Origin: Lyngbya aestuarii BL J
GTDB lineage: Bacteria; Cyanobacteriota; Cyanobacteriia; Cyanobacteriales; Microcoleaceae
Assembly (NCBI RefSeq): GCF_000478195.2
Contig: NZ_AUZM01000001.1
Span: 124,001-188,000, forward strand
Length of the DNA: 64,000 nt
Direction: 5' to 3'
Of the stretch, positions 56,638-64,000 are shown in pieces. Made by a program: the position numbers and the translations under genes. The notes under the pieces were generated by a model that was given only the letters and a program-made list of their open reading frames with translations, had not been told where the DNA came from and did no database searches. Numbering within the stretch: position 1 is the first letter of the stretch; every line of letters starts with the position of its first letter.

Positions 56638-58421
56638 TACCGAGGTCGCCACAATTTAATCGTTTTGTCATAACTTCCACTGGCTAACGTGTTACCATCG
56701 GGGCTAAATGCAACATACTTTACCTGATCGGAATGTCCTTTTAATGTGGTAATTTCAGTTTGAGTTTTCACATCCCACAGCTTAACAGTTTTGTCATCAC
56801 TCCCACTCGCTAACATCTGAGCATCGGGGCTAAATGCTACAGAATCAATTGTATTTGAATGTCCTTTTAAAGTAGCAATTTCTCTATGTGTTTCCATATC
56901 CCATAATTTGATAGTTTGGTCATAACTTCCACTGGCTAAAGTGCAACCATCGGGGCTGAATGCTACAGAATAGACACGACCTGAATGACCTTTTAAAAAG
57001 ATAGGAAACTTCCTTGGAGTTCGGATATTGTTCACAGCAGGAATTATGCTTAGAGTTTGGAGATTTTCCCATCGAGGAAGGATACGATTATAGTCCAATA
57101 GAATAGTATTACTAACATTTCCCGTCGCTGAGATGTTACCCTCGTGACTTCTTGCATAATTTCTGGGCTTTATTAGGTTTTTAAATACCATATGCTCGTT
57201 TCTATTTTTAGCTGAAATCTGACAATCTTGTAAGCCAACAATTTGCCACACATAAGATGAATTCGATGGAAAAGTAGAAATTTGGGTTTGAGTTGTGATA
57301 TCCCACAATATTATAGTGTTGCCACAATACGACAAACTGCCTAAAATGCGACCATTGGGGCTGAATGCTAGAGAATCAACCCAATGTGAATGTCCTGTTA
57401 AAGTTCCAACACAGGTTGCATTTTTCCAAGAAACAGGTGAAGCTAAGGTTTGAGAAGGTTTGGAAACAGAAGTTGGTTTTGGATTTTGATAAACGGGAGA
57501 AGATTTAGGAGTTTGATAACTTTTTGTAGAATGCGATCGCAAAGCTGTTAAAATATCAGAAACAGACTGATAACGTTGCTGAACGTCTTTTTGCAGTAAC
57601 TTTGTGAGAACTTCCTTTAATTCCTGACTAACAGATTGCTTAAGATGTTGTTCCCAGTTGCGAGTCCAACCATAACCTTCTTCTAAAAACAAATTATAGG
57701 GAGGAACTTGAGTCAACAGATAAAAACAAGTTACCCCCAAACTAAATAAATCACTCGCCGGATAAGCTTCCCCGCCTTGCATTTGTTCGATAGAAGCATA
57801 ACCATCCGAACCAATACGAGTCCCAACTGTTGTTTGTAAAACCGTTGTAGATAACTGTTTGGCAACCCCAAAATCAATTAACACAAAACATTCATCACCC
57901 CGACGTTGAATAATATTATCCGGCTTGATATCCCGATGAATAACCTTTTGTTCGTGAACAAACTTCAGAACCGGTAACAAATCCTCTAACAGTTGTTTAA
58001 CCTGCGATTCTGTCCAAACTCCCTGCTTTTCAACTAATTGAGATAACGTCTCGCCTTCGATATATTCCTGAACTAAAAATAACTGTTTCCCTTCCTCAAA
58101 ATAGGCGTATAATGTGGGTATTTGGGGATGTTTGCCGAGTTGCTGAAGTTGTCGGGCTTCCTGTTCAAACAGTTGTGTGGCTTTGTTTAACGCCCCGGTT
58201 CCCTGAACGTTTGCGGTGAATTGTTTAACTACACAATATTCATTCAGTTTATCAATATCTTCCGCGATATAGGTTCGACCAAAACCCCCTTCCCCTAACA
58301 GTTTTATTACTCGATAATGACCTCTCAAAATAGGAATTAATTCGACGCCGCAAGCTTGACAATAACGGTTTACGTCGGGGTTGTTGGGTTGGGGACAATG
58401 GGGGTTTAAACAGCACGTCAT
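56637..58421 (-). CDS. Ser/Thr protein kinase with degenerate WD40 region (kinase-WD40 B)
   Basis: A 594-residue paralogue of the protein at 52534-54378: zinc ribbon (CCLNPHCPQ, YCQACG), kinase with GEGGFGRTYIA, VVKQF, HRDIKPDNII, DFGVAKQL, and a Ser/Pro-rich linker (about 297-330). The propeller is irregular. One N-terminal WD40 repeat and three C-terminal ones are clear, but about residues 390-470 between them have no WD40 pattern, so the propeller may be incomplete or partly rebuilt from other sequence. Confidence 0.9.
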   Translation of the reverse strand: MTCCLNPHCPQPNNPDVNRYCQACGVELIPILRGHYRVIKLLGEGGFGRTYIAEDIDKLNEYCVVKQFTANVQGTGALNKATQLFEQEARQLQQLGKHPQIPTLYAYFEEGKQLFLVQEYIEGETLSQLVEKQGVWTESQVKQLLEDLLPVLKFVHEQKVIHRDIKPDNIIQRRGDECFVLIDFGVAKQLSTTVLQTTVGTRIGSDGYASIEQMQGGEAYPASDLFSLGVTCFYLLTQVPPYNLFLEEGYGWTRNWEQHLKQSVSQELKEVLTKLLQKDVQQRYQSVSDILTALRSHSTKSYQTPKSSPVYQNPKPTSVSKPSQTLASPVSWKNATCVGTLTGHSHWVDSLAFSPNGRILGSLSYCGNTIILWDITTQTQISTFPSNSSYVWQIVGLQDCQISAKNRNEHMVFKNLIKPRNYARSHEGNISATGNVSNTILLDYNRILPRWENLQTLSIIPAVNNIRTPRKFPIFLKGHSGRVYSVAFSPDGCTLASGSYDQTIKLWDMETHREIATLKGHSNTIDSVAFSPDAQMLASGSDDKTVKLWDVKTQTEITTLKGHSDQVKYVAFSPDGNTLASGSYDKTIKLWRPR

Positions 58422-58494
58422 ACGGTGTGAGATAGTTGGGGATCTTATCTCTATTTTCTCTTAAATTCACCCCAAACGTAAACCTTGATTGTCA

Positions 58495-58625
58495 CCTCTC
58501 CCCCAACCCCTCTCCTACGAGGAAAGGGAAAAGGATAATTCTTCCCTCCTTTTAGGGGGGACTGAGGGGGGGTAATTTAACCTCTCTCCCAACCCCTCTC
58601 CTACGAGGCGAGGGGAGAATAAATG
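58495..58625. repeat. Two copies of the CCTCTCCCCCAACCCC dispersed repeat
   Basis: CACCTCTCCCCCAACCCCTC at 58494 onward and CCTCTCTCCCAACCCCTCTC near 58580 both continue into CTCCTACGAGG, and between them lies TTTTAGGGGGGACTGAGGGG. The unit matches the one at 14309. Non-coding, between two minus-strand genes. Confidence 0.75.
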
Positions 58626-58663
58626 TTAATTAGGGGTTTTATTTAACCCCTGAAAGTTAAAGT

Positions 58664-59845
58664 TTAATGGTGGTGGTGGTGATGACCATGACTGTGATCA
58701 TGGTGATGTTGGCTGTGTTCGTGATTATGAACTTCTTTGGCTTGAACCGACGCCAATTGTGGATTTACCGCCAAAGCTGTTTCATTTAATAGCGCTTCAA
58801 TCTGCGGATTTGCCCATTCTGCTGCCATTTTCATAAACTCCCGATGATCGTTAGCGCAAGGCATTTGTACATAGGTAATCTCGGGATGTTTGCGCCGTAA
58901 TCCTTCGATAATATGTTCAACATCTAACAGTGTTTCATGGTTTTCTGTTGCAAATCCAATCGGCATAAAGACAACAGATGTTGCACCCAATTCGATTAAG
59001 TTTTGGGCGGCTAATTTAACGTTAGGTTGTGTCCAGTCAATTAACGGGGTGTCATGGTTCAACCAACCAATCGAAATCAACGGATAACGATAAATTAAAC
59101 GTTCACGAATCAGTTCATACATCGCTTGGCTTTCATCAATTCCTGATGTGAATCCTTTGGCTTTGTGAGGACAACCATGATTCATTAAGACAATCGCTGT
59201 TTGTGAGGGTAAATGGGCGACGGCTAATTCTTTTTTGATCTTTTCTTCGACCATGTTTGCCATCAAGTCTAAATAGCCCGGTTCGTTATAAAATGACGGA
59301 ATATAACGCTGACCTTTGACCCAATGTTCTTTTCCATCTGCTAAGTTGGCTAAGGCTTTATTCACCTGTTCGACAGCGATTCCACTGGTGAAAATAGAAT
59401 CAACCACTAACAACGGATAGATCAGAATCTTATCAAATCCTTCTGCTTTTATTTGTTCTAATACCTGTTCGGGGAGGAACGGCTTACAGAAGTTGTAGGC
59501 TTTGAAAACTTTAACTTGATCGCCCCATTTGTGCTTGAGTTCGTGTTCGATTCCCGCCCGTTGCTGTTCAAAAATAGCGTTATGAGGAGAAATAAAATTA
59601 CCGTGTTGATGACTCCATTCATGCAAGTCAAATGCTGCTAAGAGTTTCGCCATCGGCGGATAAATCCATGTGGGAACAGGCGCAAATTTAGCCGTTAACA
59701 AGTTCAAAGCTTGTTCGTTATAATTTGCAAAATCTTCATAACTTTCGACTTCACCGTATCCCATCAACAGGACAGCGACTCGATCTTGAGGTTGACTCTC
59801 GGATACAGAAATATTGTCTTGTGTTTTTTCGGGTGTTGCAACCAC
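58664..59845 (-). CDS. Ferrochelatase-like protein with histidine-rich C-terminal tail
   Basis: A 393-residue protein of the ferrochelatase fold. The first half opens with VAVLLMGYGEVESYEDFANY and the second half has IVLMNHGCPHKAKGF and FMPIGFATENHETLLDVEHI, the last with the catalytic-type His/Glu region. From about residue 372 there is a tail with at least 14 histidines (HNHEH, QHHHDHSHG, then six His). Normal cyanobacterial HemH ends in a membrane helix instead. A tail like this suggests binding or insertion of another metal such as Ni, Co or Zn, but the substrate is unknown. Start is GTG at 59845. Confidence 0.82.
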   Translation of the reverse strand: MVATPEKTQDNISVSESQPQDRVAVLLMGYGEVESYEDFANYNEQALNLLTAKFAPVPTWIYPPMAKLLAAFDLHEWSHQHGNFISPHNAIFEQQRAGIEHELKHKWGDQVKVFKAYNFCKPFLPEQVLEQIKAEGFDKILIYPLLVVDSIFTSGIAVEQVNKALANLADGKEHWVKGQRYIPSFYNEPGYLDLMANMVEEKIKKELAVAHLPSQTAIVLMNHGCPHKAKGFTSGIDESQAMYELIRERLIYRYPLISIGWLNHDTPLIDWTQPNVKLAAQNLIELGATSVVFMPIGFATENHETLLDVEHIIEGLRRKHPEITYVQMPCANDHREFMKMAAEWANPQIEALLNETALAVNPQLASVQAKEVHNHEHSQHHHDHSHGHHHHHH

Positions 59846-59991
59846 GTTGTTATCCTCAAAAATAGTTGTTATTTACAATTGGGAGTATCTAGGACTAAAA
59901 TAATCAAACTCACTCCCCTCCATAGCTTAACATCCCCCTGGGGGGGATAGCTTGATCTACAGTATAGAAGAAGTTGAACCGAATTTGGGTT

Positions 59992-60594
59992 ATGGCGGTT
60001 GTGATTTGTCCGGGTATTCACGATCCGAAGTTAACAGAATCGTTTGTCAGTCAGCTTTTCGGCGATTGGCGATCGCGTTGTCAGTCGGGGAATTTGTTGA
60101 TCTTTCCCACCCAGGATTATCCCGCTTATTCAGGTATTGACATTTTTAACTATTTATGTAGTGTAACGCAAGTTCCTAGCTTTTCCCCTCCTTCTAGCGG
60201 CAGTTTTGGGCAGCATCACGTTAAATTACCGATCGTCTTCATTTGTTTTAGTGCGGGTGTTGTCGGGGCGATCGCTGCGGCCTGGATGTGGGAACAGGCG
60301 GGGGGCCAAGTCAAAGCGTTGATCGCCTTAGACGGTTGGGGAGTCCCTCTGGCGGGCAATTTTCCCATTTACCGTATCAGTCACGATCATTTTACCTATT
60401 GGAGTTCAGCGCTGTTGGGAGGGGGTACTGAAAGCTTTTATGCTGATCCGCCTGTCGAACATCTAGACTTGTGGAGTTCCCCGCAAACGGCTTATGGTTG
60501 GTGGCTACATCGAACCTCAACAGGGGTTGAAACCGCCTCTCCCGCTACCGCAAAAACGGTTTTATCGGATTGGTTAACCCGTCACCATGAATAA
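59992..60594 (+). CDS. Alpha/beta-hydrolase-like protein, unknown
   Basis: A 200-residue soluble protein beginning MAVVICPGIHDPKLTESFV. A nucleophile-elbow-like CFSAGVVGA (centred on Ser) and a late VEHLDLW/HRTSTGVET region fit a reduced alpha/beta hydrolase, but the complete triad is not certain. Resembles conserved cyanobacterial proteins of unknown function. The frame opens earlier at a TTG (59974); ATG at 59992 preferred. Confidence 0.75.
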   Translation: MAVVICPGIHDPKLTESFVSQLFGDWRSRCQSGNLLIFPTQDYPAYSGIDIFNYLCSVTQVPSFSPPSSGSFGQHHVKLPIVFICFSAGVVGAIAAAWMWEQAGGQVKALIALDGWGVPLAGNFPIYRISHDHFTYWSSALLGGGTESFYADPPVEHLDLWSSPQTAYGWWLHRTSTGVETASPATAKTVLSDWLTRHHE

Positions 60595-60599
60595 TCAAA

Positions 60600-60793
60600 T
60601 TAGAGAGGCAAATTAGCCGGAAAATTCGGGAATTGGTGAATATTCCTGTATTTTTAGCTGGGGGGTTGAATTGTGATCCTGTGGCTTCATCGGTTGAAAC
60701 GGTTGCCCCGTTTAGGCTGAATGTGTGTAATGGGGTCAGACCCAACGGTTAATTAGATCAGGATAAACTGGCTCAGTTTTTCAGTCACATTTA
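60600..60793 (+). pseudogene. 3' remnant of phosphoribosylanthranilate isomerase (TrpF)
   Basis: Translation gives QISRKIRELVNIPVFLAGGL, then NCDPVASSVETVAPFRLNVC and NGVRPNG, a TAA stop, and LDQDKLAQFF. This is the C-terminal quarter of TrpF (consensus PVFLAGGL, GVRTNG-K-LD). One stop replaces the conserved lysine and the first three quarters are missing. It starts right behind the preceding hydrolase gene. Confidence 0.85.
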
Positions 60794-60870
60794 AAAATTT
60801 GCTGGAAATCTTAGATATCTATTATACTTTAGAACAAAAACTTAAACCATTATCGGGGTGAATTGATCAA

Positions 60871-61740
60871 ATGCAGTTGGATTTAAAGAGTTCATATATT
60901 AATGTCAACGGGGTTCAACATTATTATGAATGGATAAAAACACCTAGTCAAGACCAGAAAAAGCCTGTGATGGTGTTTTTGCATGGTTGGGGCGGTTCGG
61001 GTCGCTATTGGACGAGTACAGCCCAAGCGTTATCGGATCAATTTGATTGTTTGATTTATGATTTACGCGGGTTTGGTCGTTCAAAAGCACGGGCAATTGA
61101 GGAGTCTTCTTTTCCGGTTTTGAGTTATGAATTAGTTGATTATGCTCACGAACTTAAAGGAGTATTGGATGCGCTAAATTTAGAGAAAGTTTATCTGAAT
61201 GCTCACTCGATGGGCGGTTCAATTGCGGCTTTATTTCTTAATCTTTATCCCGAACGGGTTGAACGAGCGGTGTTCACTTGTAGTGGTATTTTTGAATATG
61301 ATGAAAAGACGTTTACGACGTTTCATAAGTTTAGTCGGTATGTGGTTTTATTTCGACCAAAATGGTTAGCTAAAATCCCTTTAGCTGATAAAGTTTTTAT
61401 GGCAAGATTTTTACATCGTTCTTTACCAACATCTGTTAGTAAAGCTTTTTTAGAAGACTTTTTGCTCGCGGATTTTGACGCGGCTTATGGTACTGTGTTA
61501 ACCTCAGTCAGTAAAGAAGCGACAGAATGGCTCCCTCAACAATTTTCACAATTTACAGTTCCGACCTTATTAGTTGCAGGAGAATATGATCAGATTATTC
61601 CCGCAGAAATGGGGCGACAGGCGGCTGCATTGAATGATAAGATTGAATTGGCTATTTTAGAGAATACGGCTCATTTTCCGATGTTGGAAGATGCACCAAC
61701 ATACCTCGAACGGGTGCGCGAATTTATCAACAATCATTAG
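60871..61740 (+). CDS. Alpha/beta hydrolase
   Basis: A 289-residue cytoplasmic hydrolase with the full triad: Ser in NAHSMGGSIA, Asp in AGEYDQIIP, His in ENTAHFPMLEDAP, and oxyanion loop FLHGWGGSGRYW. It belongs to the broad esterase/epoxide hydrolase-like group; the substrate cannot be predicted. It follows the trpF remnant. ATG at 60871. Confidence 0.88.
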   Translation: MQLDLKSSYINVNGVQHYYEWIKTPSQDQKKPVMVFLHGWGGSGRYWTSTAQALSDQFDCLIYDLRGFGRSKARAIEESSFPVLSYELVDYAHELKGVLDALNLEKVYLNAHSMGGSIAALFLNLYPERVERAVFTCSGIFEYDEKTFTTFHKFSRYVVLFRPKWLAKIPLADKVFMARFLHRSLPTSVSKAFLEDFLLADFDAAYGTVLTSVSKEATEWLPQQFSQFTVPTLLVAGEYDQIIPAEMGRQAAALNDKIELAILENTAHFPMLEDAPTYLERVREFINNH

Positions 61741-62015
61741 AAATAAATGGGATTAAGTACACAAAATAGAGGAAAATCTCGGAGATTCGAGAATGGTATT
61801 TTTCAAATTTGAATAGATTGATCGGGATAATACACCTGCTTATTTTGCTCATCAATGCTCTTTTTAAACCTTTTTAAACTCTGATTAGTCTCGTGATTAA
61901 CAAACAATTACATCAGTCAAAACTGATTTTGATTAATTCTTTAAAATTTGCATCTATTCAATTAAATATCGACTTTAGGCGGATTATTTTAACACCGCAA
62001 AGAGGTAAAATTTAG

Positions 62016-64000
62016 ATGACAATTCCTCCTTATCTTTATCCCCTAGCTGCTCCGCTTTTAATTCCTGTTGCTCGTCAATTGGGTAGACAGTTAATGTCAG
62101 TCATGAATGGTCAACGTTCGCCTCATTCTTCAGAATCAGATCTTCCTTCTATTCCTGAACAAGTGAAAGGAGATCCTCGTTATGTTGAGGCTTTAGTTGA
62201 ATATTCACAACGCAAAGAAACTCGACTTCAAGAGTTTAATACCTTAGAAATAACTCAAGAAGAACGTCGCCTACAAATTCGTCAGCAAGAAATTAATGAT
62301 CGCCGCGAAATTAGTCGGTTACAACGGGAAATTCTCCGGGAATTACAAGCCAATGAAATCCAGCTTAAACTGCATGAACTCGATGCAATTTGGAACCGAG
62401 AAAAATGGTTTTCTAATCTGAGTCGTCAGGAAACAGAACGAATTTTATTAGAAGGACAAGAACACCATCGCTTATTGATGTTTATGGCACCGCCTGATAT
62501 TAGCGAGGATTGTCCGCTAGGGATGCAAAGACATCTTAAAAAAGATATTGGTAATGGTTTAAGACGGTTTCTCAACCAACATTATCCTCAAAACAGTAAG
62601 ATGCGTCCAGTTGAGTTTTATGCTGACTATTTTACGCGATCGCTAGGCGATATTGAAGTGCGAAAATTGCAAATGGTATTATCGCCTGTGCCGACATTTA
62701 TATTATACAGTGATATTAATGATTATGAAGTGCATTTTCACGTCGGATTTTGGGGTCTACAAAATCAAAATGTTTCTCTAATTCCGATTCAACCTTGGAA
62801 CTGGGAAAAAGCACAAGAAGAATTGATTGCTAAAGGATTAAGTCCGGATCTAGCAATTCGTCAAGTCCGGCAATTAATTGTTACAATTCATCAGCTTTTA
62901 GCAACTTTTCTGATTGATTGGTATTATCTCAGTATTGATCCTCACTATCAACCCCATCTGTATAAATTAAGTTCAGAATTTCCGCGAATGTGGGTGAAAC
63001 CTTATGTTTCAGTTCTCAAAGATTTACAACAGCAACGTCGAGATATTTATCGTCAAGAATTACAAGTTATTGTTCAGAATGATAGTGAACAACAACAGAT
63101 CAAAACCAAACAAAACCCTCAAAATTGGAATGCTTTTCTCACCTTAACTGGACATTCTGATGTGGTTAATGTGATTGCAATCAGTCCAGATGGTCAGTTT
63201 ATTGTCAGTGGGGGTTGGGATCATAAAATTAAGATTTGGTCAGTACAAAGCGGACAACTCATCCGAAGTTTAAAAGGTCATTCTAACTCAATTACCGCTT
63301 TAGCAATGACACCGGATGGTCAACAAATTATTAGCGGAAGTGTTGATAGTACGATTAAAATTTGGTCAGCACAAACCGGACAATTATTGCAGACTTTAAT
63401 AGGTCATTCATACTCAGTGAGTGCGTTAGCCGTCAGTCCAAATTCTCAGTTTATTGTCAGTGGAAGTTGGGATAATACGATTAAAATTTGGTCACTCGCC
63501 ACCGGGGAATTACAAAAAACACTCACCGGACATACTAATTCTGTCAATGCGATTACTATTGATACTGATTCTGAACTAATTTATAGTGGAAGTGTCGATA
63601 ATAGCATCAATATTTGGTCACTGGCAACGGGAAAAGTTGAACATACTTTTGAGCCATTTCAAACTTATAAAACGGTGGTGATTAGTTCAGATTCTCGATT
63701 TGTGGTTAGTGGAAGTTGGGATAATACGATTGAGATTTGGTCACTCAAAGATGGACAATTGATTCAAACTCTACCGGGACATGATCACGATCTTTTAGAT
63801 TTGGCTGTAAGTCCTGATTCTAAGTTTATTGCGAGTGGAAGTTCCGATCAAACCATTAAGATTTGGTCACTTGAAACGGGTTATTTACTTCGCACCTTAA
63901 CCGGACATTTTAATAGTGTAAATACGCTGAACTTTAGTTCCGATGGATTATGTTTAGCAAGTGGGAGTAATAATGGAGTGATTATGGTTTGGCGTTGTCA
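62016..64000 (+). CDS. WD40-repeat protein with unusual N-terminal region (3' end off the right edge)
   Basis: The frame is open from the ATG at 62016 to the right edge (at least 661 codons). Residues 1-30 start with a hydrophobic Pro/Leu-rich stretch (YLYPLAAPLLIPVAR). A long charged coiled coil follows (about 55-135, RRLQIRQQEINDRREISRLQ), then a globular domain (about 145-360) with no family I recognise. From about 370 there are seven WD40 repeats, six of them with G-H-x-x-x-V...DGxxIxSGSxDxTIKIWS. The last seen residues (MVWRCQ) look like the end of a final repeat, so little is missing. Confidence 0.86.
   Translation, partial: MTIPPYLYPLAAPLLIPVARQLGRQLMSVMNGQRSPHSSESDLPSIPEQVKGDPRYVEALVEYSQRKETRLQEFNTLEITQEERRLQIRQQEINDRREISRLQREILRELQANEIQLKLHELDAIWNREKWFSNLSRQETERILLEGQEHHRLLMFMAPPDISEDCPLGMQRHLKKDIGNGLRRFLNQHYPQNSKMRPVEFYADYFTRSLGDIEVRKLQMVLSPVPTFILYSDINDYEVHFHVGFWGLQNQNVSLIPIQPWNWEKAQEELIAKGLSPDLAIRQVRQLIVTIHQLLATFLIDWYYLSIDPHYQPHLYKLSSEFPRMWVKPYVSVLKDLQQQRRDIYRQELQVIVQNDSEQQQIKTKQNPQNWNAFLTLTGHSDVVNVIAISPDGQFIVSGGWDHKIKIWSVQSGQLIRSLKGHSNSITALAMTPDGQQIISGSVDSTIKIWSAQTGQLLQTLIGHSYSVSALAVSPNSQFIVSGSWDNTIKIWSLATGELQKTLTGHTNSVNAITIDTDSELIYSGSVDNSINIWSLATGKVEHTFEPFQTYKTVVISSDSRFVVSGSWDNTIEIWSLKDGQLIQTLPGHDHDLLDLAVSPDSKFIASGSSDQTIKIWSLETGYLLRTLTGHFNSVNTLNFSSDGLCLASGSNNGVIMVWRC

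Overview
The window is a 64 kb stretch of a cyanobacterial chromosome. The evidence is the phylloquinone (vitamin K1) genes menE, menC and menH, an acyl-lipid Delta-12 desaturase, scattered HIP1 octamers (GCGATCGC), Ser/Thr kinases fused to WD40 arrays, pentapeptide-repeat proteins, CHAT protease and XisI-type genes, and an AT-rich base composition. The content looks most like a filamentous, large-genome cyanobacterium (Oscillatoriales type); the genus cannot be fixed from the sequence. No rRNA, tRNA, CRISPR array or intact transposase was recognised.

Layout. 1-6.5 kb: K+ transporter (cut by the left edge), several small membrane or repeat proteins, a DUF815 ATPase and a TerB-like protein. 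6.6-16.4 kb: a phylloquinone region holding a DHNA-CoA thioesterase unexpectedly fused to four hemopexin repeats, a ketopantoate-reductase-like gene, menE, and a menH-menC pair. A 4 kb CHAT protease / small protein / STAND-NTPase cassette sits on the opposite strand between menE and menC and carries two in-frame stop codons. 16.6-20 kb: a CPBP protease and a compact Type II restriction-modification system (controller protein, ScaI-like nuclease, convergent N4-cytosine-type methylase). 20-33.3 kb: mostly housekeeping (ilvD, two pentapeptide paralogues, RNase D, pgsA, a sugar-phosphate transferase, an amino-acid symporter, a DUF3370 protein, Uma2, alaS). 33.3-38.2 kb: an accessory zone of toxin-antitoxin-like pairs (PemK/MazF type; PIN protein with a large partner), two Xre-type regulators, duplicated regulator tails and a broken nitrate-transporter ATPase fragment. 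38.3-48.9 kb: a giant kinase/AAA/GAF/histidine-kinase protein, a YihY membrane protein, thrC and desA. 48.9-52.4 kb: a small island with a nuclease-ParA fusion, its ParB-like partner, gene fragments, repeats and an orphan xisI. 52.5-64 kb: two paralogous kinase-WD40 genes flanking glcD, a ferrochelatase-like protein with a histidine-rich tail, alpha/beta hydrolases, a trpF remnant, and a WD40 protein running off the right edge.

How the genes work together. menH, menC and menE encode consecutive steps from SHCHC to o-succinylbenzoyl-CoA, and the thioesterase releases DHNA after MenB (not in this window), so most of the middle of phylloquinone synthesis is encoded here. The restriction-modification genes, the CHAT/STAND cassette, the TA-like pairs and the nuclease-ParA/ParB pair are best read as conflict or defence cargo placed between core genes. 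Many neighbouring fragments and GC-rich palindromic repeats show that this DNA has been rearranged often.

The strongest candidates for something new are the thioesterase-hemopexin fusion, the PD-(D/E)xK-ParA fusion with a ParB/HhH-like partner, and a short N-terminal motif shared at protein level, but not codon level, between the small protein and the STAND NTPase of the CHAT cassette.
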